DNA of 64,000 nt from NCBI RefSeq assembly GCF_035556095.1, contig NZ_DATMFT010000032.1, forward strand, positions 62,001-126,000, read 5' to 3'. The position numbers and the translations under genes are program-made. Shown piece after piece: positions 1 to 9,334 of this stretch (positions within the stretch are counted from its first letter, which is position 1; every line of letters starts with the position of its first letter). The notes below the pieces were generated by a model. That model worked only from the letters and a program-made list of their open reading frames with translations. It was not told the origin of the DNA and made no database searches. This DNA is from Parapedobacter sp035556095. Its GTDB lineage: Bacteria > Bacteroidota > Bacteroidia > Sphingobacteriales > Sphingobacteriaceae.

Positions 1-280
1 CCTTGATGACTAAAACAACCATCTGCTTTGATAAATAACGACTATTTTAATCATGTCGGGTTCATATGCAAATACGCTCACGCTTACTGAGGCGGTTGGC
101 AATTTTATTCCTACTAATTACAATTGAAAACGGAATATGTTTCGGCGAACCTATATTTTTGTTGCAAACTTAGGTAAATTGATGAAATATGCAAAAACCT
201 GGGTGCCGGGGTATTTGTGGTTTTATTGTCAATATTCGTATTACAGCATATCTAGCCACATTTCATCAATAATAAAAGGT
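1..280. other. Left-edge noncoding stretch
   Basis: No convincing gene is seen. The longest open frames on either strand are a few tens of codons with no family resemblance. A TAAGTTTG box read on the minus strand (plus positions 165-172) resembles a Bacteroidota -7 element pointing out of the window, but no minus-strand coding start follows it within the visible sequence. Confidence 0.5.
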
Positions 281-288
281 TATATTTG
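281..288 (+). promoter_or_regulatory. Putative -7 box of the cry-DASH gene
   Basis: TATATTTG fits the Bacteroidota -7 consensus TAnnTTTG and lies 24 bp before the start codon at 313. No good TTG is found 19-20 bp upstream, so only the -7 element is supported. Confidence 0.4.
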
Positions 289-312
289 TAGCATTTAATT
301 CCCGGCTTAGGT

Positions 313-1566
313 ATGGATAGGAAGACAATTTTGGTTTGGTTCAGGAATGATTTGCGTATCCATGATAATGAGATATTGCTTCGTGCCGTTGAACGCAGCC
401 AAACGATTGTACCCGTTTACTGCTTCGATCCTAGGTATTTTGTGGATACGGATTTGGGCACACAGAAGACGGGGGTATTACGGGCGGCGTTTTTACGTGA
501 AAACGTGGCTGCCTTGCAGCGGGACCTCCAAGCGTTGGGCGGCGATTTAATAATTACCCAGGGTTGTCCCGAAGAAATCCTTCCTCAAATTGCCGAAGAA
601 TACAAGGTGAATGAGGTTTACCATCACCGCGAAGTGGCTTATGAGGAAACGAAGATATCCGCACTCGTTGAAGCCGCACTTTGGAAAATGCAAATTAACC
701 TGCGCCACTTCATCGGCCATACGTTATATCATAAGGAAGATCTCCCCTTCCCTATTAAGGACATTCCCGATGCATTTGCTACATTTCGTAAGAAAACCGA
801 ACGGGAAAGCAGTATTCGCCCGGAGTTAGGCCGTCCCAATACCGTCCGTATACCTGAAGGGATGGACACCGGTCGCCTACCCAGTCTCTCCGAGCTGGGG
901 TTCAGCAAAACGGCTATCGAATACGCCAATAACCTCCGCCTACAGGGTGGCGAACAGGTAGCACTGCAACACATGAACAGTTTTCTGTATGGCGATCAAG
1001 ACACCTTGGGATACTCCCGCCTCTCGCCCTACATCGCTGTCGGCGCATTGTCGCCCAACACATTTTACCACGCCGTCAGAGATGCGGAGCATACTACGCT
1101 CGACAAAAAACGCGTTGAACAAATTATTCTCAAACTGCTGTGGCGCGATTATTATCGCTTCATGTTCAAAAAACATGGCAACCAGTTTTTTCAGGCTGGT
1201 GGCATGACTGGAAAACCGCCAGCATCCATTGCAGACGACCAAAAACAATTTGACAGTTGGAAAACCGGGAAAACCGGCCATCCGATTGTAGATGGCAGCA
1301 TGAAGGAGCTCAACGAAACCGGATACATTACGCATCACCAACGCGCCATCGTTGCTGCGTACTTGATTTATCAGCTGAAAGTGAATTGGCTCAAGGGAGC
1401 GGCCTGGTTTGAAGAGAAGCTACTGGACTATGGGCCCGCCAGTAACTACGGTAGCTGGGCACATGCAGCAGGCGTAGGGAGCAGTGCCAAAGACAACAAA
1501 CCTACCGACATCAAAAAGCTCAGCGCACGATTTTACCCAAAGGAGGCGTTGGTATTCGGTAGCTGA
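313..1566 (+). CDS. Cryptochrome/photolyase, DASH family
   Basis: A 417-residue flavoprotein of the photolyase/cryptochrome superfamily. The N-terminus (LVWFRNDLRIHDNE) is the start of the alpha/beta antenna-binding domain, and residues about 200-400 form the helical FAD domain, with LLWRDYYRF, TGHPIVDGSMKEL and the tail motif ASNYGSWAHAAGVG. This pattern matches DASH cryptochromes, which repair cyclobutane pyrimidine dimers in single-stranded DNA using FAD and usually a folate antenna. The usual MxNRxR-type stretch of the FAD domain reads ITHHQR here, a visible departure. The protein is somewhat shorter than many DASH members. It is a single gene ahead of sucA, with its own putative -7 box. 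The family call is firm; the substrate is inferred. Confidence 0.9.
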   Translation: MDRKTILVWFRNDLRIHDNEILLRAVERSQTIVPVYCFDPRYFVDTDLGTQKTGVLRAAFLRENVAALQRDLQALGGDLIITQGCPEEILPQIAEEYKVNEVYHHREVAYEETKISALVEAALWKMQINLRHFIGHTLYHKEDLPFPIKDIPDAFATFRKKTERESSIRPELGRPNTVRIPEGMDTGRLPSLSELGFSKTAIEYANNLRLQGGEQVALQHMNSFLYGDQDTLGYSRLSPYIAVGALSPNTFYHAVRDAEHTTLDKKRVEQIILKLLWRDYYRFMFKKHGNQFFQAGGMTGKPPASIADDQKQFDSWKTGKTGHPIVDGSMKELNETGYITHHQRAIVAAYLIYQLKVNWLKGAAWFEEKLLDYGPASNYGSWAHAAGVGSSAKDNKPTDIKKLSARFYPKEALVFGS

Positions 1567-1692
1567 GCAGACCGCGCTACGATTTGCACCATCCGTTGTC
1601 CATCTGGCATGATGTATTCGTGAAATCACGTTGCCGCTAAAATTTGGCTACAAAATTGTGGTATATTCCTATGGCAAACGATTTAATAATTA

Positions 1693-1700
1693 TAACTTTG
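1693..1700 (+). promoter_or_regulatory. Putative -7 box of sucA
   Basis: TAACTTTG matches TAnnTTTG and lies 24 bp upstream of the sucA start. A TTG at the ideal distance is not seen. Confidence 0.4.
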
Positions 1701-1724
1701 ACGCAGTATTGCATAAACAACTAA

Positions 1725-4520
1725 ATGGACAAGCTTTCTTACCTAAGTAACGCGGATTCGGCCTACATCGACTCGTTATACGAAGCCTATAAAGAGGATC
1801 CCGACTCTATTGACTTCGGTTGGCAAAAATTTTTTGAAGGTTTTGATTTCGGCCAAAATGGTGCCGTTAGCGGTACAGCGGCGACACCCGACCACGTGCT
1901 AAAAGAAATCAATGTCTTGAACATGATAAATGGCTACCGAGACCGTGGCCACCTTTTTACAGAAACCAACCCAGTACGCCAGCGAAGGAAATACTATCCC
2001 GGCAAGGAATTGGAAACCTTCGGTCTCAGTGATGCAGATATGGACACGGTATTCAATGCCGGGGTAGAAGTCGGATTAGGTCCCGCCAAATTGAGCGATA
2101 TCCGGCAATTAATCGAAGATACGTATTGCCGCTCTATCGGTGCGGAATTTAAATATATCCGCAGCCCGGAAAAGATAAAGTGGTTGCAAGAGCGCATGGA
2201 AGGGGAACGCAATACCCCGAATTTCCCCTTGGAGCGCAAAAAGCGAATCCTACAGAAACTCAATGAGGCTGTGGTCTTCGAAAATTTCCTGGGCACCAAG
2301 TTCCTTGGCCAAAAGCGCTTTTCGCTCGAAGGTGCCGAAAGCTTGATCCCGGCGCTCGACTCGGTCATCGAGAAAGGTGCCGACTTGGGAATCCAAGAGT
2401 TTGTGATCGGCATGGCACATCGGGGCCGACTCAATGTGCTGACCAATATCCTTGGAAAATCCTACGAAAGCGTGTTCTCGGAGTTTGAAGGCAAAACCTA
2501 TGCTGAAGAAGCCGAACAGGACTTCGGTGGCGACGTAAAATACCACTTGGGTTATTCCACGGATATCACGACCGATAATGACGCGACCGTACACTTAAGC
2601 CTCGTGCCCAACCCGTCGCATTTGGAGACCGTTGATCCGGTGGTTGAAGGGTTGGTACGGTCGAAAATCGACATGAAATACGATGGCGATGCAACCAAGA
2701 TCGCACCAATACTCATCCATGGCGACGCCGCCGTTGCTGGACAGGGAATCGTGTATGAAGTCATCCAGATGTCCAAATTGGAAGGCTTCCGCACCGGGGG
2801 AACCATCCACATCGTGGTAAATAACCAGGTCGGGTTTACTACCAATTTCAAAGACGGCCGTTCCTCTACCTATTGTACAGACATTGCCAAGGTGACACTA
2901 TCACCGGTGTTCCACGTAAACGGCGACGATGTCGAAGCGCTGGTTTACGCAATCAACCTCGCCGTAGAATACCGCCAGAAATATCATACTGACGTATTTA
3001 TCGACCTGCTTTGCTACCGCCGGTATGGACACAATGAAGCCGATGAGCCCAAGTTTACGCAGCCGGTACTGTATAAAGCCATTGAAAAGCATGCTAATCC
3101 GCGCGAAATATACAACAAAAAGCTCCTGGAGCAAGGCAGCGTAGATGCTAGTCTGGCTAAGGAGATGGAAAAGGACTTCCGCAAACTGCTCCAAGAGCGG
3201 TTGGACGATTCGAAGGAAGACCAGAACCTCACCCAAGATAATCCGATGTACTCGGGGGCGTGGAAAGGCCTGCGTAAAGCAAAGTATGAAGATATTTTTG
3301 TACCAGCGAAGACCAGCGTCACCGAAAAAACGTTTTTATCGCTAGCCAAGGAATTCAACACATTACCAAAAGACAAGAAAGTATTCCGTAAAATTTCACG
3401 CCTCTTTGATGAGCGGCTCAAAATGATCGAAACCAAAACCTTCGATTGGGCTATGGGCGAATTGATGGCATACGCTACCCTACTCAATGAAGGATCGCGG
3501 GTGCGTATAAGTGGGCAAGATGTGGAGCGCGGCACATTTTCACACCGCCACGCCGTGCTTACCCTAGAAGACTCCGAAGAGGAATTCATCCCGCTGCAGC
3601 AAATCAAGGGCGGCGAGCGTTTCAACATCTATAATTCCCACCTTTCGGAATATGGTGTACTGGGATTCGAATATGGCTACGCACTGGCAAACCCGCAGTC
3701 GTTGACCGTCTGGGAAGCCCAATTCGGCGACTTTTATAACGGCGCACAAATCATTGTCGACCAATATATATCTAGTGCTGAGACCAAGTGGCGCCGCTCC
3801 AACGGCCTCGTCATGCTGCTTCCCCATGGTTTGGAAGGCCAGGGCCCCGAGCACTCGTCTGCCCGCATAGAGCGCTTTCTCGAACTCTGTGCCGAAAACA
3901 ACATGCAGATCGTAAATTGCACTACGCCAGCTAACTTCTTCCATGTACTGCGCCGGCAACTCAAGCGCGACTACCGCAAACCGCTGATTGTGTTCACGCC
4001 GAAGAGTTTACTACGCCATCCAAAAGTGGTGAGCAACATCAGTGAATTCATCGGGAAATCGCAATTCCAGGAAGTGATCGATGACAGCTATGTGAAGTCC
4101 GCCGATGTGAAACGGGTTCTTTTCTGCTCTGGCAAAATCTATTTCGATCTGTTGGAGAAACAACAGGCAGACGAACGTAAAGACGTAGCCATTGTCCGTG
4201 TGGAACAACTATACCCCACCCCGATGGATAAACTTCGTGCCATTCGCAACAAGTATAAAAATGCCGGTGAGTTCCTGTGGGTGCAAGAAGAGCCGGAAAA
4301 CATGGGTGCCTGGCCCTACATCTGCCGGAAATTCAGGAATAGGAACATCACATTGGATGTTGTATCCCGTAAGGAAAGCAGTAGTACAGCCACCGGATAC
4401 GCCAAGCAGCACATTGCCCAGCAACTCGCCGTGGTAGGTCGCGCATTCGAAGACAAAGCTGGAACAGAGGTGAAGGAAAAAGTGAAAAAGAGCGTAAAAA
4501 CCGCTGCCAAAGTAGATTAA
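1725..4520 (+). CDS. sucA: 2-oxoglutarate dehydrogenase E1 component
   Basis: This 931-residue thiamine-diphosphate enzyme decarboxylates 2-oxoglutarate and transfers the succinyl group to the lipoyl arm of E2 in the TCA cycle. The N-terminal segment YIDSLYEAYKEDPDSIDFGW is the E2-binding extension typical of OdhA/SucA. Conserved active-site stretches are GMAHRGRLNVL, HGDAAVAGQGIVYE, VVNNQVGFTT and YRRYGHNEADEP, followed by the C-terminal transketolase-like half with HSSARIERFL. Length is normal for the family. It is followed after 22 bp by the E2 gene, so the two are almost certainly one operon. No E3 (lpd) gene is visible nearby; it must be supplied from elsewhere. Confidence 0.97.
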   Translation: MDKLSYLSNADSAYIDSLYEAYKEDPDSIDFGWQKFFEGFDFGQNGAVSGTAATPDHVLKEINVLNMINGYRDRGHLFTETNPVRQRRKYYPGKELETFGLSDADMDTVFNAGVEVGLGPAKLSDIRQLIEDTYCRSIGAEFKYIRSPEKIKWLQERMEGERNTPNFPLERKKRILQKLNEAVVFENFLGTKFLGQKRFSLEGAESLIPALDSVIEKGADLGIQEFVIGMAHRGRLNVLTNILGKSYESVFSEFEGKTYAEEAEQDFGGDVKYHLGYSTDITTDNDATVHLSLVPNPSHLETVDPVVEGLVRSKIDMKYDGDATKIAPILIHGDAAVAGQGIVYEVIQMSKLEGFRTGGTIHIVVNNQVGFTTNFKDGRSSTYCTDIAKVTLSPVFHVNGDDVEALVYAINLAVEYRQKYHTDVFIDLLCYRRYGHNEADEPKFTQPVLYKAIEKHANPREIYNKKLLEQGSVDASLAKEMEKDFRKLLQERLDDSKEDQNLTQDNPMYSGAWKGLRKAKYEDIFVPAKTSVTEKTFLSLAKEFNTLPKDKKVFRKISRLFDERLKMIETKTFDWAMGELMAYATLLNEGSRVRISGQDVERGTFSHRHAVLTLEDSEEEFIPLQQIKGGERFNIYNSHLSEYGVLGFEYGYALANPQSLTVWEAQFGDFYNGAQIIVDQYISSAETKWRRSNGLVMLLPHGLEGQGPEHSSARIERFLELCAENNMQIVNCTTPANFFHVLRRQLKRDYRKPLIVFTPKSLLRHPKVVSNISEFIGKSQFQEVIDDSYVKSADVKRVLFCSGKIYFDLLEKQQADERKDVAIVRVEQLYPTPMDKLRAIRNKYKNAGEFLWVQEEPENMGAWPYICRKFRNRNITLDVVSRKESSSTATGYAKQHIAQQLAVVGRAFEDKAGTEVKEKVKKSVKTAAKVD

Positions 4521-4542
4521 CCAAGAAATAAAACTGTCGTAT

Positions 4543-5784
4543 ATGAGCTTAGAAATAAAAGTACCGACCGTAGGCGAATCCATTTCGGAAGTCACTTTGT
4601 CGCAATGGATTAAACAAGACGGCGACTATGTAGAGATGGATGAAACCATTGCCGAATTGGAGTCGGATAAAGCAACCTTCGAACTCCCCGCAGAAAAAGC
4701 GGGAATCCTGCGAACCGTAGCCAAGGAAGGCGACATCCTCGAAATCGGTGCCGTAGTCGCAACCATCGAAGAAGGGGAAGCCCCAACGGATGCCGACGCT
4801 AAAGATACCACGTCGGAAAAGGTAGCCGAAGAACCCAAAGCCGAAGTGGCAGCACCGACTGAAAGCAAGGATTCGGCCAGTTATGCAAGTGGAATGGCCT
4901 CGCCCGCTGCCGCGAAAATCCTTCGGGAAAAAGGTATTGACCCCGCATCGGTAAAAGGAACGGGTAAAGACGGACGGATTACCAAAGAAGACGCCGAAGG
5001 CGCAACGGTGCCACAAGCGAAATCGGTAGAAAAAGCCAAACCGACTGAATCGGCCGCAACCGCCACACCCACCGTCCGCGGTGCACGTGATGAGCGCCGA
5101 GAAAAGATGTCGCCACTGCGAAAAACCATCGCAAAGCGACTCGTAACCGTGAAAAATGAAACGGCTATGCTCACCACCTTCAATGAGGTGAATATGAAGC
5201 CCATCATGGACCTGCGGGCAAAGTACAAAGAGACCTTCAAAGAGAAATATGGTGTAGGCTTGGGATTTATGTCATTCTTCAGTAAAGCCGTGTGCACCGC
5301 ATTGAAAGAATGGCCAGCCGTAAATGCACGTATAGAAAATGATGAAATCGTATACAGTGATTTCGTGGATATTTCCATTGCCGTATCTGCCCCCAAGGGA
5401 CTCGTTGTTCCGATAATCCGTAATGCGGATTCCTTATCGCTTGATGAGATTGAGAAGGCTGTGATTGAATTGGCTACAAAAGCCCGCGACAACAAGCTGA
5501 CCATTGAAGAAATGACCGGCGGTACGTTTACAATCACCAACGGTGGCGTATTTGGATCGATGATGTCTACACCCATCATCAACGCACCGCAATCGGCCAT
5601 TCTGGGCATGCACAATATCATTGAACGTCCGGTTGCCGAAAACGGGCAGGTGGTTATCCGTCCGATGATGTATCTAGCACTCTCGTATGACCACCGCATT
5701 ATCGATGGCCGGGAGTCTGTGAGTTTCCTTGTCCGCGTGAAGCAGTTGCTCGAAGACCCAGCACGCCTATTATTAGGGGTCTGA
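4543..5784 (+). CDS. sucB: Dihydrolipoyllysine-residue succinyltransferase (E2 of 2-oxoglutarate dehydrogenase)
   Basis: This 413-residue E2 carries the succinyl group from SucA to CoA. An N-terminal lipoyl domain carries the lipoylated lysine in ELESDKATFEL. It is followed by an Ala/Pro/Glu-rich linker, a peripheral subunit-binding domain (about residues 120-155, SPAAAKILREKGIDP and GTGKDGRITKEDA) and the catalytic acyltransferase domain. That domain ends in the active-site motif SYDHRIIDGRES and the typical tail LLEDPARLLLGV. Only one lipoyl domain is present, as is usual for SucB. It is co-oriented with sucA and 22 bp behind it. Confidence 0.96.
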   Translation: MSLEIKVPTVGESISEVTLSQWIKQDGDYVEMDETIAELESDKATFELPAEKAGILRTVAKEGDILEIGAVVATIEEGEAPTDADAKDTTSEKVAEEPKAEVAAPTESKDSASYASGMASPAAAKILREKGIDPASVKGTGKDGRITKEDAEGATVPQAKSVEKAKPTESAATATPTVRGARDERREKMSPLRKTIAKRLVTVKNETAMLTTFNEVNMKPIMDLRAKYKETFKEKYGVGLGFMSFFSKAVCTALKEWPAVNARIENDEIVYSDFVDISIAVSAPKGLVVPIIRNADSLSLDEIEKAVIELATKARDNKLTIEEMTGGTFTITNGGVFGSMMSTPIINAPQSAILGMHNIIERPVAENGQVVIRPMMYLALSYDHRIIDGRESVSFLVRVKQLLEDPARLLLGV

Positions 5785-5815
5785 CCTAGCGGGTAACCGG
5801 TTTTGACAATGACTA

Positions 5816-6832
5816 ATGACTGCTGCTAGCCGCCGTCTACCTATCCTGTTTGCCGCGCTGTTGGTCGCTGTGGCAACGCGCGCACAGGACATCGGGTGGA
5901 AGGTCAGCTTCCATGGCTTTGCCGACAATCGGGAGTACGCGCATTCGGGCCGGTACTCGCAATCCATACTCGGGGTCCGCATTGCCCCCGAAATCTTTTT
6001 TTCCATAGACAGCAGCCATTTCTTGCATGCCGGCATCAACTACATGCACGAATTTGGTGCGCGGGGAAGTGTAAGCGATCGGGTGCTTCCCACCATTTAC
6101 TACAACTATAAACGGCAGGGCCACGACTTCTATATCGGCATGTTTCCCCGCGAAGGCCTACTATCCGGATACCACCGAGCAATCCTCAACGACACACTGC
6201 ATTATTACCGCCCCAATATCGAGGGGTTACTGTGGCGTTATAACCGAGGTAAATTCCACCAACAGCTATGGATCGATTGGACCAGTAGGCAAACGGCAAC
6301 CGACCGTGAACAATTTCTAGCGGGCATGTCGGGCCACGTCCATATGGGTAGGGCTTACTTTTCGCACCAAATTACCTTATGGCACAACGCACGAAGCAAG
6401 GGAGTGAGTGGAACCGACCCGATACGTGATAACGGGGCCGCATTGGTTAAATTCGGTATCGACCTAACCGGGCTATCGTTTCTTGATTCATTGGATATCA
6501 GTAGCGGTGGGCTCATCGCTTATGACCGGCTACGGGGCGTATACGACTGGCGCACGCCGAAAGGCTTCATTGCCGATCTCTACGCGGAATACCGGAAATT
6601 ATTCATTGCCAACAGTTTCTACGCTGGGGAAAGCCTACCTGTCGTGTATGGCGATCGCTTCTACAGTGCCAGCCGCTACGACCGAATCGACCTCGGTTGG
6701 AAGCCACTGCAATATAAAGGCTTGGAAGGTCGATTTACGTTGAGCTTCCACTTTACACCTGGTGCGGTAGATAACCAACAGCAATTCACCCTGCGCTACC
6801 GGATAAGCAGATTATACGCTAAACCACGGTAA
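5816..6832 (+). CDS. Exported protein of unknown function, probably outer-membrane
   Basis: A 338-residue protein that I do not assign to a named family. It starts 31 bp after sucB with a clear signal peptide (MTAASRRLPILFAALLVAVA, then an Ala-rich cleavage region). The mature part is rich in Tyr, Arg, His and Phe in alternating strands (HQQLWIDWTSRQ, FTLSFHFTPGAV, QQFTLRYRISRL), suggesting a beta-rich or beta-barrel protein at the cell surface. Its last codons overlap the end of the convergent deoR-type gene by 14 bp. It could be cotranscribed with sucAB by position, but no functional link to the enzyme complex is evident. Confidence 0.7.
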   Translation: MTAASRRLPILFAALLVAVATRAQDIGWKVSFHGFADNREYAHSGRYSQSILGVRIAPEIFFSIDSSHFLHAGINYMHEFGARGSVSDRVLPTIYYNYKRQGHDFYIGMFPREGLLSGYHRAILNDTLHYYRPNIEGLLWRYNRGKFHQQLWIDWTSRQTATDREQFLAGMSGHVHMGRAYFSHQITLWHNARSKGVSGTDPIRDNGAALVKFGIDLTGLSFLDSLDISSGGLIAYDRLRGVYDWRTPKGFIADLYAEYRKLFIANSFYAGESLPVVYGDRFYSASRYDRIDLGWKPLQYKGLEGRFTLSFHFTPGAVDNQQQFTLRYRISRLYAKPR

Positions 6833-7580
6833 CCTTCACCCCCAAACGCTCCAGTGCTTTTACGGTGTGCTGCGGAATCCCGCTATCGGTAATGATGCGG
6901 TCGACCTCTTCAATGGCACATATCCTACCGAAGCCGCGTTTTCCAAATTTGGTGGAATCGGCAAGTACGATTACTTTTTGGGATACTTCCATCATTTTTC
7001 GGTTAAGGTGTGCTTCCTGTGCATTCGTTGTCGTTAATCCGAACTCCAGATCGATTCCATCCACGCCAAGGAAAAGCTTGCTACAGAAAAAATCCGAAAG
7101 TATCTGCTCTGCATAAAGTCCGGCCACCGAGGTGGAACTTTTCCGGAGAATGCCTCCGAGCTGCAGTATCTCTATATTCGGGTGCCTGATCAATTGCACC
7201 GCCACATTCAGCGCCGAGGTCACAACCGTTAGGTTACCTAGCGGCTTGATTTCTTTGGCCATCGCTTGCACCGTGGTCCCCGAAGCGATAATAATTGAAT
7301 CGTTGTCGGTGATCATCGAAGCCGCCTCTCTGGCAATCGCCGTTTTCTCAGTAGCCTGTATCCGCTCTTTTTCAAACACCGTTCTGTCTGCGGTATATGG
7401 ATTAATCAACGTAGCCCCGCCGTGTGTACGGAAAAGTAACTGGCGGTCTTCCAGCAACTTGAGATCCTTCCTTATAGTGACGGATGACACGTTGAGCACC
7501 TTGCAAAGGTCCATCACATTTACGGTTCCCTTTTGCTGGAGTTGCCCCATGATCAATTGGTGACGTTCTACACTGTTCAT
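6819..7580 (-). CDS. glpR: DeoR-family transcriptional regulator, GlpR-like
   Basis: A 253-residue regulator with an N-terminal DeoR winged helix-turn-helix (VNVMDLCKVLNVSSVTIRKD, then FRTHGGATL) and a C-terminal sugar-phosphate-sensing domain of the DeoRC type (IIIASGTTVQAMAKEI, LFLGVDGIDLEFGLTT, LADSTKFGKRGF). E. coli GlpR, the best-known member in a glycerol setting, represses glp genes and is released by glycerol-3-phosphate. Here the gene is divergent from glpD, with glpK and glpF further along, so a GlpR role is likely. The intergenic region has a perfect inverted repeat suited to a DeoR dimer or tetramer. The symbol is by context; the family is certain. Confidence 0.85.
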   Translation of the reverse strand: MNSVERHQLIMGQLQQKGTVNVMDLCKVLNVSSVTIRKDLKLLEDRQLLFRTHGGATLINPYTADRTVFEKERIQATEKTAIAREAASMITDNDSIIIASGTTVQAMAKEIKPLGNLTVVTSALNVAVQLIRHPNIEILQLGGILRKSSTSVAGLYAEQILSDFFCSKLFLGVDGIDLEFGLTTTNAQEAHLNRKMMEVSQKVIVLADSTKFGKRGFGRICAIEEVDRIITDSGIPQHTVKALERLGVKVTVV

Positions 7581-7605
7581 ATAATTTACGGTTTTCGAAC
7601 ACGAA

Positions 7606-7635
7606 CATAATCATTTCCGAGCAAAGATGATTATG
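7606..7635. promoter_or_regulatory. Putative GlpR operator (inverted repeat)
   Basis: CATAATCAT (7606-7614) and ATGATTATG (7627-7635) are exact reverse complements separated by 12 bp, so the half-site centres are 21 bp apart, about two helical turns. The repeat covers a near-consensus minus-strand -7 box for the regulator (CATCTTTG, plus positions 7622-7629) and ends 8 bp before the TTTG of the glpD promoter. A nearby CGAACAT (7602-7608) resembles the half-site of the E. coli GlpR operator. Binding is inferred. Confidence 0.55.
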
Positions 7636-7643
7636 ATATTTTT

Positions 7644-7674
7644 TTTGCTATCCGGTAAATTTCATTTACTTTTG
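7644..7674 (+). promoter_or_regulatory. glpD promoter
   Basis: TTTG at 7644-7647, a 19-bp spacer and TACTTTTG at 7667-7674 fit the Bacteroidota -33/-7 consensus exactly. The start codon of glpD lies 49 bp downstream, giving a leader of roughly 45 nt. Confidence 0.7.
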
Positions 7675-7723
7675 CTAAAGTATAAAAAAGTTTCGATTAG
7701 TTACGAATTGGGAAATTAGCAAT

Positions 7724-9334
7724 ATGCAGCTCCAACTTTTAAACCGAATTTCATCGTTAAAACAACTCGCTGATAACCCGCAATACGATATTGTGGTCAT
7801 AGGCGGCGGGGCCACCGGGTTGGGCATAGCCGTTGATGCCACCACCAGAGGGTTAAAAGTGGCCCTGCTGGAACAACATGATTTCGCCAAAGGGACCTCC
7901 AGCCGCAGCACGAAGCTGGTGCATGGCGGCGTCCGCTACCTCGCCATGGGCGATATCAAGCTAGTATATGACGCGCTAAGGGAGCGCGGGATTGTTTTTA
8001 AAAATGCACCACACGTTACTCGCATCCAACCATTCATCATCCCCTGTTATTCATTGTTCAGCAAATTGAAATACCTCATCGGCCTCAAGCTCTACGACTG
8101 GTTGGCAGGGCGGCGCAGCATAGGCAAATCGAGGGCCGTCACCAGCGAGGAAATCCGGCAGAACTTTCCGAACCTAAAACCCAGGGACCTCAAGGGGGGA
8201 GTTCGCTATTTCGATGGGCAATTTGATGATGCGCGGTTGGCTATAAACCTGGCACAGACCGCCGCCACGCATGGTGCAACGATGATTAACTACTGCCGAG
8301 TTACCGGCTTGGTAAAATCCGACGACGGAAAAATATCAGGCGTCTGTTTTGAAGACTTAGACACAGGGACCTCCCATGAAGTAAGAGCCAAGGCTGTTAT
8401 AAATGCGACCGGCGTATTCGTCGACAACGTGCTCATGATGGACACAGGTGACCATAAACCAATCGTAAAACCCAGCCAAGGTACCCACATCGTGTTAGAC
8501 CACTCATTCCTTGGAAGCGACGAAGCGCTAATGATCCCAAAAACCAGCGATGGCCGCGTCCTTTTCGGAGTACCATGGCACGGCCACCTTCTGATAGGGA
8601 CAACAGACATTCCTGTTGAACATCCTTCGCTCGAACCCACTCCCACGGACGCCGAAGTTGATTTCATATTGAATACCGCGGCCAACTACCTCACAAAAGC
8701 ACCGAAAAAAGAGGATATCTTAAGTATCTTTGCAGGACTTCGTCCCCTCGCAGCCCCTGCTGATGACAGCGACTCCACCAAGGAGATATCGCGCGATCAC
8801 AAACTAATGACCAGCCCATCAGGTTTGGTCACCATAACCGGTGGCAAATGGACAACCTATCGGAAAATGGCTGAAGAAACCGTGAATAAAGCCATTGAAA
8901 TCGCCGGGCTTCCGCCGTTGGCTTGCCGCACCAAAACAACAAAAATCCATGGCCACACCGAACAGCATTATTCCGGCCACTGGTCAACTTACGGCAGCGA
9001 CGCACCAAGGATCAGGCTGCTGGCGGACAGCAACAACGCATGGCAGGAAAAGCTCCATAACGACTTCGAACACATCGTTGCGGAGGTCGTCTGGATGACC
9101 AGGCATGAAATGGCACTCACGGTGGAAGACGTATTGGCCCGCCGATTAAGGATACTCTTTGTTAACGCACAAGCATCCATTGAGATGGCCCCAAAAGTGG
9201 CGGAAACAATGGCCATCGAATTAGACAAGGACGCGAATTGGGTTATCAATCAATTGGCCCGGTACCATGAGGTCGCCATGGCCTACCTGATAAAACAACC
9301 GACACCCCAAATGAAAGAGAACGATACCAAATAA
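7724..9334 (+). CDS. glpD: Aerobic glycerol-3-phosphate dehydrogenase
   Basis: A 536-residue FAD enzyme that oxidises sn-glycerol-3-phosphate to dihydroxyacetone phosphate and passes electrons to the quinone pool at the inner membrane face. The FAD-binding Rossmann motif is VVIGGGATGLG at about residue 26, followed by the GlpD signature STKLVHGGVRYL. Later motifs are GTTDIPVEHPS and ITGGKWTTYRKMAEE, with the C-terminal helical DAO_C domain after it. Length is normal. It is transcribed away from the DeoR-type regulator, from a consensus promoter beside the putative operator. Together with glpK and glpF in this window it completes glycerol entry into glycolysis. Confidence 0.96.
   Translation: MQLQLLNRISSLKQLADNPQYDIVVIGGGATGLGIAVDATTRGLKVALLEQHDFAKGTSSRSTKLVHGGVRYLAMGDIKLVYDALRERGIVFKNAPHVTRIQPFIIPCYSLFSKLKYLIGLKLYDWLAGRRSIGKSRAVTSEEIRQNFPNLKPRDLKGGVRYFDGQFDDARLAINLAQTAATHGATMINYCRVTGLVKSDDGKISGVCFEDLDTGTSHEVRAKAVINATGVFVDNVLMMDTGDHKPIVKPSQGTHIVLDHSFLGSDEALMIPKTSDGRVLFGVPWHGHLLIGTTDIPVEHPSLEPTPTDAEVDFILNTAANYLTKAPKKEDILSIFAGLRPLAAPADDSDSTKEISRDHKLMTSPSGLVTITGGKWTTYRKMAEETVNKAIEIAGLPPLACRTKTTKIHGHTEQHYSGHWSTYGSDAPRIRLLADSNNAWQEKLHNDFEHIVAEVVWMTRHEMALTVEDVLARRLRILFVNAQASIEMAPKVAETMAIELDKDANWVINQLARYHEVAMAYLIKQPTPQMKENDTK

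Noticed and set aside
165..172. TAAGTTTG on the minus strand as a promoter for a gene to the left
   Set aside because: No coding frame follows in the visible 160 bp and no TTG is at the right distance; it may be chance.
4881..5699. A 272-codon open frame on the minus strand
   Set aside because: It lies wholly inside sucB, whose domains are unmistakable; the frame is a codon-use shadow.
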